Shown: piece by piece, positions 5,972 to 13,698 of the stretch
How positions within the stretch are numbered: the stretch's first letter is position 1
Layout: the number at the start of each line of letters is the position of its first letter
Assembly (NCBI GenBank): GCA_934370915.1
Contig: CAKRNI010000050.1
Span: 1-13,980, forward strand
Direction of reading: 5' to 3'
Source: an uncultured Lachnospiraceae bacterium
Lineage (GTDB): Bacteria > Bacillota > Clostridia > Lachnospirales > Lachnospiraceae
DNA length: 13,980 nucleotides
Translations under genes and position numbers: made by a program
The notes under the pieces: generated by a model
Database searches by the model: none
What the model was told of the DNA's origin: nothing
Seen by the model: the letters and a program-made list of their open reading frames with translations, nothing else

Positions 5972-6073
5972 GAATGAATGATCGGATACCTTATCATATT
6001 CCCGTATCATCAGACCTGCGCCATCCATGTCTTAAAACTTTTCCTGACAATCTCACGAAAGGATCTCATTACC

Positions 6074-7069
6074 ATGCTAATCGTATTTAACCAGATGGTG
6101 AGTCTCTTTCTCTTAATGCTCACCGGCTATCTCGCCAACCGCTTCGGCGTGATCGATAAGACCTTTGAATCGAAGGTCTCCCGGTTTATCGTCAATATCT
6201 CCCTGCCCGCAACAATCTTAAACGCGGTCACGGGATCTGATATGGCCCATGATCAGGAGATGCTGCCGATCTTTGTGGCGGCGGTCTCCATCTTCTTAGT
6301 AGCCCATGTGGTCTGCCACTTTATCCAGAAGATCATCCGCTGGAATCCGACCTATGAACTCATGTTAAACTACAGCAATCTTGGATTCATGGGAATCCCA
6401 ATCATCTCTACGCTCTACGGCGGTGAGTATGTGCTGCATGTTTCGATCTTCATGATGACGTTTAACCTGAGTCTGTTCAGTTATGGGGTATATCTGTTAT
6501 CGCGGGATAACCCGAAAAATGAACCTGCGATTTCCGGCTCCGAACCGCCTGCCGCAAAAAATACAGCGGCTGCTGCGTCAACAGAAAACAGCGCCACGAA
6601 ATCCTCTTCCGGGTTCAGCGTCAAAAAGCTTCTCTCCCCCGGAATCCTGTCCGCGTTCCTTGCGATCGGCATTTATCTTTTAGATATCCATCTCCCGCAG
6701 CATGCAGTCAGCCTGTTTTCCACTGTGGGCGCCACAACAACACCGCTGGCAATGATCGTCATCGGATCCACCTTGGCCGGGGTCAGATTTTCCACTGTAT
6801 TTACCGACCGGGAGCTGTACCTCTTCTCCTTCCTGAAGCTTCTCGTTCTCCCGGTGATCACCTTCCTCGTCCTGAGATTCTTTATCAGGGACCGGACACT
6901 TTTGGAGATTTCTACGATCCTCTCCGGCTGCCCGATTGCCGGAAACGTGTCCATGCTCTGTATGGAATATAACCGGGATGTGACCCTCGTGTCGAGGGGA
7001 ATCTGCATCTCCACACTGTTGTCCATGATCTCGATTCCGATCGTGGCGGCATTGGTCGCAGTCTTATAA
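6074..7069 (+). CDS. AEC family transporter (auxin efflux carrier superfamily)
   Basis: A 331-residue integral membrane permease. Bacterial AEC members move organic anions such as malate or malonate, or amino-acid-related compounds; the substrate here cannot be read from sequence. Hydrophobic segments lie at about 4-22, 35-52, 64-85, 98-116, 120-142, 187-204, 213-235, 247-271, 276-295 and 306-331, giving about ten membrane spans in two five-helix halves. Family features include NISLPATILN (41-50), the broken-helix NYSNLGFMGIPI (99-110), TTTPLAMIVIGSTLAG (221-236) and GCPIAGNVSMLC (285-296). The halves are joined by a low-complexity Ala/Ser/Pro-rich loop (145-180). The ATG at 6074 has AAGGA 10 nt upstream and starts at the first membrane helix; the frame is open to 5978 but that part is not hydrophobic in the expected way. 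It converges on an Lrp/AsnC gene, a plausible but unproven regulator. Confidence 0.9.
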   Translation: MLIVFNQMVSLFLLMLTGYLANRFGVIDKTFESKVSRFIVNISLPATILNAVTGSDMAHDQEMLPIFVAAVSIFLVAHVVCHFIQKIIRWNPTYELMLNYSNLGFMGIPIISTLYGGEYVLHVSIFMMTFNLSLFSYGVYLLSRDNPKNEPAISGSEPPAAKNTAAAASTENSATKSSSGFSVKKLLSPGILSAFLAIGIYLLDIHLPQHAVSLFSTVGATTTPLAMIVIGSTLAGVRFSTVFTDRELYLFSFLKLLVLPVITFLVLRFFIRDRTLLEISTILSGCPIAGNVSMLCMEYNRDVTLVSRGICISTLLSMISIPIVAALVAVL

Positions 7070-7076
7070 ACAGATC

Positions 7077-7133
7077 AAAAAGGACACCTGAACCAGAAAT
7101 ACCCATCGGATCTCTCGTTCAGATGTCCTTTTT
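7077..7133. terminator. Bidirectional terminator between the AEC and Lrp genes
   Basis: AAAAAGGACACCTGAAC (7077-7093) pairs with GTTCAGATGTCCTTTTT (7117-7133) with one mismatch, around a 23-base loop. The A run on one side and the T run on the other serve both converging genes. Confidence 0.9.
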
Positions 7134-7150
7134 ATGTTTCGTATGTATCC

Positions 7151-7588
7151 TTATTCCTGTACCTGCACGCCTCTCGGACCTACATGGGTGGCGAATACCA
7201 CCTGTGTGCTGGTCTTGCCAAATTTCTGGAGCTGACCAAGGAAGCTGTCGAGCTGCATCGTACTCTCAAAAGCAACTTTCATGATCACAGAAAATTCTCC
7301 CGTCACGCTGCTGCATTCCAAAATATTCGGAATCTCTTCCGCATAGTGATAGAATTTCTGCTTGTCCTCCGGAAGCACATTGAGATTGATGAACGCAAGG
7401 ATATGGTATCCGAGCTTCATCGGGTCGATCTGTGCCTGATAGGATGTGATGATTCCATCTTTCTCCAGTTTTTCAATTCTGGCTGAAACCGCCGGGGAAG
7501 AAAGAAATGTCTTCTCCGCGATCATTTTCAAGGATGCTCTCGCGTTATGCTGCAGGATCTGCAGAATCTCCCTGTCAATATGATCCAT
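7151..7588 (-). CDS. Lrp/AsnC family transcriptional regulator
   Basis: A 145-residue regulator of the feast/famine family, standard single-unit length. The N-terminal helix-turn-helix (about 1-50) opens MDHIDREILQILQHNARASL and has the recognition helix SPAVSARIEKLEKDG (31-45). The C-terminal RAM domain (about 60-135) forms the effector-binding dimer interface; VTGEFSVIMKV (95-105) is the segment that carries the ligand-contacting TG motif. Members bind DNA as dimers to octamers and usually sense amino acids. The ATG at 7588 was chosen for AGGAG about 7 nt upstream, rather than the one nine codons earlier, which has none. Only a TATACT -10 (7620-7615) with a poor -35 is seen upstream. It ends 18 bp from the shared terminator with the AEC transporter. 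Confidence 0.92.
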   Translation of the reverse strand: MDHIDREILQILQHNARASLKMIAEKTFLSSPAVSARIEKLEKDGIITSYQAQIDPMKLGYHILAFINLNVLPEDKQKFYHYAEEIPNILECSSVTGEFSVIMKVAFESTMQLDSFLGQLQKFGKTSTQVVFATHVGPRGVQVQE

Positions 7589-7614
7589 AATTATCTCCTT
7601 TGTCCCGGTTTTCA

Positions 7615-7620
7615 AGTATA
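7615..7620 (-). promoter_or_regulatory. Possible -10 element of the Lrp/AsnC gene
   Basis: TATACT on the minus strand lies 26 bp upstream of the ATG at 7588. The -35 region at the right distance matches consensus poorly, so an activator or another promoter may be needed. Confidence 0.3.
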
Positions 7621-7821
7621 TTCCTCTGTGTCATATATCCGGAACTTCTTATCCATTCTATATACAGACAACCGCTCAGCCGCCCCGCATTCCCGCGGCA
7701 GACCTCTGTCATGTCCGGACTGAACGATTTCTGGGTTCACTTTTTCATCTGTGCCGGCTGACTGCGTTTTCACAGATTCGGCACTGTCTGGAGTGCACAG
7801 ATCTGTTCTCAGTCAGACATC
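7621..7821. other. Gene-free gap with nested inverted repeats
   Basis: About 200 bp with no credible gene. Overlapping inverted repeats crowd 7747-7816: ATCTGTG (7747-7753) with CACAGAT (7771-7777), GTGCCG (7751-7756) with CGGCAC (7779-7784), CTGACTG (7758-7764) with CAGTCAG (7810-7816), and the perfect palindrome ACAGATCTGT (7797-7806). They lie just past the dapF stop and may form its 3' end structure, but no stem is followed by a clear U run. GCCGC/GCGGC arms occur further right, near 7679-7703. Confidence 0.45.
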
Positions 7822-8616
7822 TTAAATCTCCCCGTGGAACACTTCCACCGCAGGTCCCGTCATAAATACCGTGTCTTTTTCTCTGTCCCAATGGATCAGA
7901 AGATCTCCGCCAAGCAGCGTCACACGGACTTCATCGTCGGTAAGACCGTTTAAGACGCAGGCAACTGCCGTCGCGCAGGCACCTGTCCCGCAGGCAAGCG
8001 TCTCGCCGGATCCGCGCTCCCAGACACGCATATTTACATGACCGCGGTCAACCACCTCCACAAATTCCGTGTTGGTACGGTCCGGGAATTTTTCATGGAC
8101 CTCAAAGGATGGACCGATCTTTTCGATCTCCATATCCTTGATTCCGTCCATAAACACCACCGCATGGGGATTTCCCATGGACACGCCGGTAAAGCGGTAC
8201 TCTTTTCCGTCCACCGTGATCGGCTCCCCGATCTCAGATGTCTGCACCGGGCGTCCCATATCCACCGTAACAAGCTCCACCTTTCCATCCTTCACTTTCA
8301 TGGAAAGATGCTTGATCCCGGACGCTGTCTCCACATCAATCTCCGGCTTATCTACGATTCCGTGATCGTAGGCGTATTTCCCGACGCAGCGGATCCCATT
8401 TCCGCACATTGCTCCACGGGATCCATCCAGATTATACATATCCATCTGGCAGTCGGCAGCCTTCGACGGCTTGATTAAGATCAGCCCGTCCGATCCGATT
8501 CCGAAATGGCGGTCGCTGACCAGCTTTGCCGTTTCGCAGGGATCCGCTACCGTCTCTTCAAAACAATTTACATAAACATAATCATTTCCGATGCCCTGCA
8601 TCTTCGTGAATTTCAT
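7822..8616 (-). CDS. dapF: Diaminopimelate epimerase
   Basis: Interconverts LL- and meso-diaminopimelate without a cofactor, the step that supplies meso-DAP for lysine and for peptidoglycan cross-links. The 264-residue length is normal. The two-base catalytic pair is present: Cys71 in GAMCGNGIRC and Cys209 in GETLACGTGACA. Other family signatures are KMQGIGNDYVYVN (5-17), DRHFGIGSDGLI (35-46), MGNPHAVVF (147-155) and NTEFVEV (182-188). The two pseudo-symmetric halves meet around residue 115. The ATG at 8616 has AGGAGA 6 nt upstream; the open frame back to 8802 lies inside the upstream gene. It overlaps the stop of the ArsR-type gene by 4 nt (ATGA), so the two are translationally coupled. It is the last gene of the leftward dnaE-pfkA block. 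Confidence 0.96.
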   Translation of the reverse strand: MKFTKMQGIGNDYVYVNCFEETVADPCETAKLVSDRHFGIGSDGLILIKPSKAADCQMDMYNLDGSRGAMCGNGIRCVGKYAYDHGIVDKPEIDVETASGIKHLSMKVKDGKVELVTVDMGRPVQTSEIGEPITVDGKEYRFTGVSMGNPHAVVFMDGIKDMEIEKIGPSFEVHEKFPDRTNTEFVEVVDRGHVNMRVWERGSGETLACGTGACATAVACVLNGLTDDEVRVTLLGGDLLIHWDREKDTVFMTGPAVEVFHGEI

Positions 8617-8990
8617 ATTTTCTCTCCTATATGCTCCATCCCCTGAGCGAGGATCGTCTGGATGTGACCGTCCGCAAGAGAATAGAGAACACTCTTTCCT
8701 TCCCTGCGGAACTTGACAAGGCGCATCTGCTTCAGGATCCGAAGCTGGTGGGAGATCGCAGACTGTCCCATTCCGAGAAGACTTGCAATATCGCACACGC
8801 ATAGCTCCGACTGGCTGAGTGCATACAGAATACGGATTCTTGTGGAATCACCGAAAACCCGGAAGAATTCTGCAAGGTTCTGGAGCTCCTCGCCTTCCGG
8901 CATCACGTCCATCACCCGTTTTACTACCTTGTCGTGAACATGAATAAACTCACAGTGCGGGGCGATCTTTTCGTCCTCTCTGATACCCAT
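8613..8990 (-). CDS. ArsR/SmtB family metal-sensing repressor
   Basis: A 125-residue winged-helix repressor that in this family leaves DNA when it binds metal. The DNA-binding core covers about 36-106, with the recognition helix QSAISHQLRILKQMRLV (76-92) and the wing FRREGKSVLYSL. Two metal-site types appear. ELCVCD (62-67) gives the Cys64-x-Cys66 alpha-3 site of ArsR and CadC, with Cys13, His17 and His19 near the N-terminus as possible extra ligands. Asp107, His109, His120 and Glu123 fit the alpha-5 D-x-H-x10-H-x2-(H/E) site of zinc sensors such as CzrA and SmtB. Cd/Pb and Zn sensing are therefore both possible. The ATG at 8990 has AAGGAG 7 nt upstream. It follows pfkA after 38 nt and overlaps dapF, with no transporter or chelator gene beside it, which is unusual. 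Confidence 0.9.
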   Translation of the reverse strand: MGIREDEKIAPHCEFIHVHDKVVKRVMDVMPEGEELQNLAEFFRVFGDSTRIRILYALSQSELCVCDIASLLGMGQSAISHQLRILKQMRLVKFRREGKSVLYSLADGHIQTILAQGMEHIGEKI

Positions 8991-9028
8991 GTGTTTGCTC
9001 CTTTATCTGCTGCCTCCGCAGGCCATAA

Positions 9029-10006
9029 TCAGCGCACAAGAAGTTTGCTGACCTCGTACTGCTCCTCCGGAATATCTTTCTTCATATTCAGTGCTTCCTG
9101 GATATCAAAATCTACGAACTTGCCCTCCTTGTAGGCAACAATACGGTTGCTCTTTCCTTCCGCAAGAAGTTCTGCTGCCTTCGCACCCATGATGGACGCG
9201 TAAACGCGGTCCTTACAGGTCGGGGTTCCGCCTCGCTGGATGTGGCCGATGATGGTGGCACGGGTCTCGATACCGGTTGCAGCCTCGATTCTTCTCGCCA
9301 TGGAAGTGGAGTGTCCGATTCCCTCAGCGTTGATGATGATGTGATGCTTTTTGCCGCGCTTTCTGTTCTCAATGATCCGGTTGATCAGATACTGCTCATT
9401 GCCGTCGTAGCGCTCCGGAAGGAGAATATCCTCCGCACCGTTGGCAATACCGCACCAGAGAGCGATATATCCGGCATTTCTGCCCATAACCTCGATGATA
9501 CTGCAGCGCTCATGGGAGGTGGAAGTATCACGGACTTTATCGATGGCCTCCATCGCTGTATTGACAGCGGTATCGAAACCGATCGTATAGTCGGTACAGG
9601 CGATATCAAGGTCGATCGTTCCCGGAAGACCGATCGTGTTGATTCCGAGAGCGGAAAGCTTTCCGGCACCGCGGAAGGAACCGTCTCCTCCAATTACAAC
9701 GATACCATCGATACCATGTTTCTTACATACCTCAGCGCCGCGCTTCTGACCTTCCTCAGTCGTGAATTCCTCGCAGCGGGCTGTGTAAAGGATCGTACCG
9801 CCGCGGTTGATCGTATCCGCAACGCTTACGCTGTCCATATCTACGATTTCTTCCTGAAGGAGTCCGGCGTAACCACGCATGATTCCCTTTACCTTCAGTC
9901 CTTTATTGATAGCGGTTCTTACGACCGCACGGATTGCTGCATTCATTCCGGGAGCATCTCCGCCGCTGGTCAATACTCCGATTGTTCTGACTTCTTTCTT
10001 TGACAT
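9029..10006 (-). CDS. pfkA: ATP-dependent 6-phosphofructokinase
   Basis: Phosphorylates fructose 6-phosphate to fructose 1,6-bisphosphate, the committed step of glycolysis, as a cytoplasmic tetramer. It has 325 residues, close to bacterial PfkA. The ATP loop GVLTSGGDAPGMNAAIR (10-26) and GGDGS (106-110) are intact. PGTID (128-132) with Gly129 indicates ATP rather than pyrophosphate as donor. Asp132 is the catalytic base and Asp134 is kept, but the residue between them is Leu133, where E. coli and many others have Asn. MGRNAGY (174-180) and GHIQRGGTP (254-262) bind the sugar phosphate. The start at 10006 has GGAGG (10019-10015) 8 nt upstream; an ATG at 10021 overlaps that site and is rejected. 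It follows dnaE after 55 nt and precedes the metal sensor by 38 nt, so co-transcription is likely. A dnaE-pfkA pair is common in Firmicutes. Confidence 0.96.
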   Translation of the reverse strand: MSKKEVRTIGVLTSGGDAPGMNAAIRAVVRTAINKGLKVKGIMRGYAGLLQEEIVDMDSVSVADTINRGGTILYTARCEEFTTEEGQKRGAEVCKKHGIDGIVVIGGDGSFRGAGKLSALGINTIGLPGTIDLDIACTDYTIGFDTAVNTAMEAIDKVRDTSTSHERCSIIEVMGRNAGYIALWCGIANGAEDILLPERYDGNEQYLINRIIENRKRGKKHHIIINAEGIGHSTSMARRIEAATGIETRATIIGHIQRGGTPTCKDRVYASIMGAKAAELLAEGKSNRIVAYKEGKFVDFDIQEALNMKKDIPEEQYEVSKLLVR

Positions 10007-10061
10007 ATGGGGTTCCTCCATAAAAAAATTCTGTCAATCATTCGCCGTATACGCCACTATT

Positions 10062-13000
10062 TTAATACACTTTACCCTTCTTTTCAATGACCTTTTGCAC
10101 AACCTTGACATTTTTTTCACCAAGAATCTTATAAAGACGGCCGAGAAGCTCCGTTCCCGCAAACACGGCCCAGTTTTCGGAAAGCCTCCGCATTTTCCGC
10201 TCTTCCTTTAAATACATGATGACCCGGTCTTTTCCATCAGAATCCCGCAGCGCCGCCATCACATCGTCGATGCGGCTCTCATAGAATGCCTGATTCTCGA
10301 ACTGCAGCCAGAGCTCGTTCGGGATATCCGCAAACGGGATCACCTCCTCGCAGATCAGCTTTCCCACCGGATCATCGCCGATGGAGGCCCGTCCGCGGAG
10401 AAATACCTTATTTTCCTCGGTGAATGCCTGCCGGTTCTTCTCATAGATCTTCGGGAACACGAGAACTTCCACCGTGCCCACAAGATCCTCCACGGTGATA
10501 AATGCCATGAGCTGGTTCGTCTTTGTAGTCTTCACCTTTTTCGACGTAATCATTCCACCGATGACCACATTGGAATTGTCCTCCACGACGGTCTTTCCGT
10601 CCTCGTCCACGATGAAGTCCGAGGTCCTTGCCGTTACATTTTTCTCCCAAAGTTCCCTGTATTCTTCCATCGGATGACCGCTTACATAGATTCCGATGGT
10701 CTCCTTCTCGAAAGCCAGAAGTGTCTGCTTGTCGTACTCGCCCACGTTCGGGAATGTGATCTGGAAATTGTCCTTCTCCTCCTCCGGAGCAATGTCAAAA
10801 AAGCTCATCTGGCCTTCCATGACCGTCTTTTTCTCCCTTGACTTGCTCTCTAAAAGGTCTCCTGAGACGATAAGCTTCTGCTTTCTCGTTCCCGGAAGTG
10901 TATCCAGCGCACCGGATTTTATGAAGCTCTCGAGCGTCCTCTTATTGACTTCCTTGTTGGACATTCTGGATACAAAATCGTCAAGGCTCTTAAAAAGCCC
11001 GCTGCGCTGCCTCTCGGCGATGATCACGTCCACCACCGCTCTTCCCACGCTCTTGATGGCGGAGAGTCCGTAGCGGATACCGTTTCCGGATACAGAGAAG
11101 CCGCTGTATCCCTCGTTGATATCCGGCGGCAGGATCGGAATCCCCATGTTCCGGCAGGCGAGAATATACTCGGAGACCTTCGTGGTATTGTCCATGACTG
11201 AGGTCATAAGTGCCGCCATGAATTCCTTCGGATAATAATATTTTAAGAATGCGGTCTGGTAAGCGACCACCGCGTAGGCCGCCGCATGGGATTTATTGAA
11301 GGCATACTTCGCAAAGTCTGTCATATCATCGTAGATCTGATTTGCCGTCTTCTCATCGATCCCGTTGGCGATACAGCCCTTTACGCCTTCCTCCTCGTTT
11401 CCGTAAACAAAGTTCTGGCGCTCCTTCGCCATGACCGCCGCCTTTTTCTTCGACATGGCACGGCGCACAAGGTCGCTTCGGCCGAGGGTATATCCAGCGA
11501 GATCGCGGACGATCTGCATGACCTGCTCCTGGTAAACGATACAGCCGTAGGTCGGCTTTAAGATCGGCTCCAGCTGCGGACAGGTGTAGGTGATGGATGC
11601 CGGGTCATTCTTTCCCTTTAAATATTTCGGTATGAAATCCATCGGACCCGGACGGTACAGGGAGATTCCGGCTATGATATCCTCCAGCGTGGTCGGCTTC
11701 AGTTCCTTCATGAAGGTCTTGAAGCCGCCGCTTTCTAACTGGAACACGCCCTCGTTCTTTCCCGTTCCGAGAGAATCCATGACCTTTTTATCATCATAAT
11801 CGATGTGCTCCAGATCGAGATCCACACCGTGATCCTTTTTGATCATCTTCACCGCGTCCTGGATCACGGTGAGAGTCCTGAGTCCCAGAAAGTCCATCTT
11901 TAACAGGCCCAGTTCTTCCAGAGTCGTCATCGTAAACTGGGTCACGATGGTGCCGTCGGCTCCCCTTGACAGCGGGACATACTCGTCGATGGAGGTTCTT
12001 GAGATCACGACACCGGCCGCGTGCATGGAGGTGTGACGCGGGAGTCCTTCCAGACGCTTTGACATGTCTATGAGCTTCTTAACCTGCTCATCGGAGTCGT
12101 ATAACGCCTTTAATTCCGGATTTTTCTTCAGCGCCAGATCCAGCGTGATGTTTAATTCTGCCGGGACCATCTTTGATACCTGATCGCAGAGGCTGTAGGG
12201 CAGGTCCATGACACGTCCCACATCCCGGATCACACCGCGGGCCGCCAACGTACCGAAGGTAACAATCTGCGCCACCTGGTCTTTTCCGTACTTTTCTACG
12301 ACGTAGTCGATAACCTCCTGACGGCGCTCATAGCAGAAATCCACGTCGATATCGGGCATGGATACTCGTTCCGGATTTAAGAAACGCTCAAACAGGAGTT
12401 GATACCGGATCGGATCGATGTCTGTGATCTTTAAGCAGTACGCCACGATACTTCCCGCCGCAGACCCTCGCCCCGGTCCCACAGCGATCCCATGGGATTT
12501 CGCAAAGTTGATGAAATCCCATACGATCAGGAAGTAATCTACATAGCCCATACTCTTAATGGTTCCAAGCTCATAATCCAGACGCGCGCGGAGCGTTCCG
12601 TCATCATCCGGGTAGCGCATCGCGAATCCTTCGCTGCAGAGATGATTCAAATACCCCCAGGAATCGTACCCGGCAGGCACATCAAATCTCGGGAGCTTTG
12701 TGACTCCGAATTCGATCTCCACGTTACAGCGCTCCGCGATCCTGTGGGTATTCTCGATGGCCTCCGGGGCGTAGGGAAAGAGTCTGCGCATCTCCTCCTC
12801 GGATTTTACATAGTACTGTCCGCCCTCATATCGCATCCGGTTTTCATCGGATACCTTCTTTCCTGTCTGGATGCAGAGCAGGATATCGTGGGCCTCCCAG
12901 TCCTCGGCATTGATATAATGGCAGTCGTTTGTCGCCACGAGCGGGATGTTCAATTCTTTTGAGAGGCGCATGATCCCCTGATTTACCTGACGCTGCATCG

Positions 13001-13541
13001 GGATCCCATGATCCTGAAGCTCAAGGAAATAGTTGCCCTCGCCGAAGATCTCCAGATGGCGCTTTGCCGCCGCCTTCGCGTCCTCATAGAGTCCTTTTTC
13101 CAGATATCTCGGGACTTCACCGGCCAGGCAGGCGCTTAAGGCAATGATTCCCTCGTGGTACTCCCGCATGACCTCCTCGTCGATCCTCGGTTTATAATAG
13201 AAGCCGTCCACAAAGCCTTTGGAGACAATCTTCATAAGGTTCTGATATCCGGTATTGTTTTCCGCGAGAAGGACCAGATGGTAATACCGGTCCTCACCGT
13301 GAACGGTCTCGCGGTCAAACCTTGATCCGGGTGAGACATACACCTCGCAGCCGATGATCGGTTTGATCCCCTCCGCGCGGGCTGCACGGTAAAAATCGAT
13401 CACGCCATACATGACACCGTGATCGGTGATCGCCATGCTGTCCATTCCAAGCGCCTTCGCCCGTGCCGCCAGCTCTGCGATTTTACTGGATCCGTCCAAC
13501 AAACTGTACTCTGTATGGACATGCAAGTGTGTAAATGCCAT
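10062..13541 (-). CDS. dnaE: DNA polymerase III alpha subunit
   Basis: A 1159-residue C-family DNA polymerase; Firmicutes normally also have PolC. The N-terminal PHP domain (1-275) opens FTHLHVHTEYSLLDG and keeps likely metal ligands: His7, His9, His41, Glu66, His88, Cys138, Asp206 and His208. The palm holds GPGRGSAAGSIVAYCL (355-370), catalytic Asp397 and Asp399 in PDIDVDF, and the third Asp550 in KMDFLGLRTLT. Fingers and the helix-hairpin-helix region follow (about 580-880). QMSFFD (911-916) fits an internal beta-clamp-binding motif. An OB fold lies at about 990-1070 and a short C-terminal domain completes the protein, which is close to the 1160 residues of E. coli DnaE. The ATG at 13541 has GGAGG about 6 nt upstream. 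No intein or frameshift is seen. It lies between the Crh-like gene (157 nt upstream, with hairpins) and pfkA. Confidence 0.97.
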   Translation of the reverse strand: MAFTHLHVHTEYSLLDGSSKIAELAARAKALGMDSMAITDHGVMYGVIDFYRAARAEGIKPIIGCEVYVSPGSRFDRETVHGEDRYYHLVLLAENNTGYQNLMKIVSKGFVDGFYYKPRIDEEVMREYHEGIIALSACLAGEVPRYLEKGLYEDAKAAAKRHLEIFGEGNYFLELQDHGIPMQRQVNQGIMRLSKELNIPLVATNDCHYINAEDWEAHDILLCIQTGKKVSDENRMRYEGGQYYVKSEEEMRRLFPYAPEAIENTHRIAERCNVEIEFGVTKLPRFDVPAGYDSWGYLNHLCSEGFAMRYPDDDGTLRARLDYELGTIKSMGYVDYFLIVWDFINFAKSHGIAVGPGRGSAAGSIVAYCLKITDIDPIRYQLLFERFLNPERVSMPDIDVDFCYERRQEVIDYVVEKYGKDQVAQIVTFGTLAARGVIRDVGRVMDLPYSLCDQVSKMVPAELNITLDLALKKNPELKALYDSDEQVKKLIDMSKRLEGLPRHTSMHAAGVVISRTSIDEYVPLSRGADGTIVTQFTMTTLEELGLLKMDFLGLRTLTVIQDAVKMIKKDHGVDLDLEHIDYDDKKVMDSLGTGKNEGVFQLESGGFKTFMKELKPTTLEDIIAGISLYRPGPMDFIPKYLKGKNDPASITYTCPQLEPILKPTYGCIVYQEQVMQIVRDLAGYTLGRSDLVRRAMSKKKAAVMAKERQNFVYGNEEEGVKGCIANGIDEKTANQIYDDMTDFAKYAFNKSHAAAYAVVAYQTAFLKYYYPKEFMAALMTSVMDNTTKVSEYILACRNMGIPILPPDINEGYSGFSVSGNGIRYGLSAIKSVGRAVVDVIIAERQRSGLFKSLDDFVSRMSNKEVNKRTLESFIKSGALDTLPGTRKQKLIVSGDLLESKSREKKTVMEGQMSFFDIAPEEEKDNFQITFPNVGEYDKQTLLAFEKETIGIYVSGHPMEEYRELWEKNVTARTSDFIVDEDGKTVVEDNSNVVIGGMITSKKVKTTKTNQLMAFITVEDLVGTVEVLVFPKIYEKNRQAFTEENKVFLRGRASIGDDPVGKLICEEVIPFADIPNELWLQFENQAFYESRIDDVMAALRDSDGKDRVIMYLKEERKMRRLSENWAVFAGTELLGRLYKILGEKNVKVVQKVIEKKGKVY

Positions 13542-13570
13542 CTGTCTCCTCCGTATTTTATCCTCAGTCA

Positions 13571-13604
13571 CAAAAGGACTGTCACCCCGAAAGGCGGCAG
13601 TCCT
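13571..13604 (-). terminator. Hairpin in the dnaE leader, terminator or attenuator
   Basis: AGGACTG (13575-13581) and CAGTCCT (13598-13604) form a 7-bp stem, with further partial pairing inside. On the minus strand it is followed by TTTTG, a short U run, about 30 nt before the dnaE start. It may end most transcripts of the Crh-like gene while letting some pass into dnaE. Confidence 0.5.
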
Positions 13605-13636
13605 GTGTTGTCGCTATATACAGACATGCCTCTTCT

Positions 13637-13677
13637 TGTCCGCCTTACCGGCGAACAGGAAGCCCGGACGTTGTCCG
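13637..13677 (-). other. Two small hairpins after the Crh-like gene
   Basis: TGTCCGCC (13637-13644) pairs with GGCGAACA (13650-13657) through one G-U wobble on the minus-strand RNA. CGGAC (13665-13669) pairs with GTCCG (13673-13677) around three bases. Neither has a U run. They could protect the 3' end of the Crh-like message or mark an RNA processing site. No dnaE promoter with good hexamers is seen in this gap. Confidence 0.4.
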
Positions 13678-13698
13678 TATGCAGACCTGACTTATTTC

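Noticed and set aside
8617..8802. Long N-terminal extension of dapF
   Set aside because: It lies inside the ArsR-type gene, and the DapF family begins at the ATG at 8616, which has AGGAGA upstream.
8613..8990. Metal-resistance operon around the ArsR-type gene
   Set aside because: No P-type ATPase, efflux permease or metallothionein lies nearby; the neighbours are pfkA and dapF.
9242..10003. 253-residue open frame on the plus strand opposite pfkA
   Set aside because: It is antisense to a certain gene and shows no ribosome site, domain or sensible composition; it is a by-product of pfkA codon bias.
10062..13541. Intein, frameshift or insertion in dnaE
   Set aside because: The reading frame is continuous, all domains follow in the normal order, and the length matches the family.
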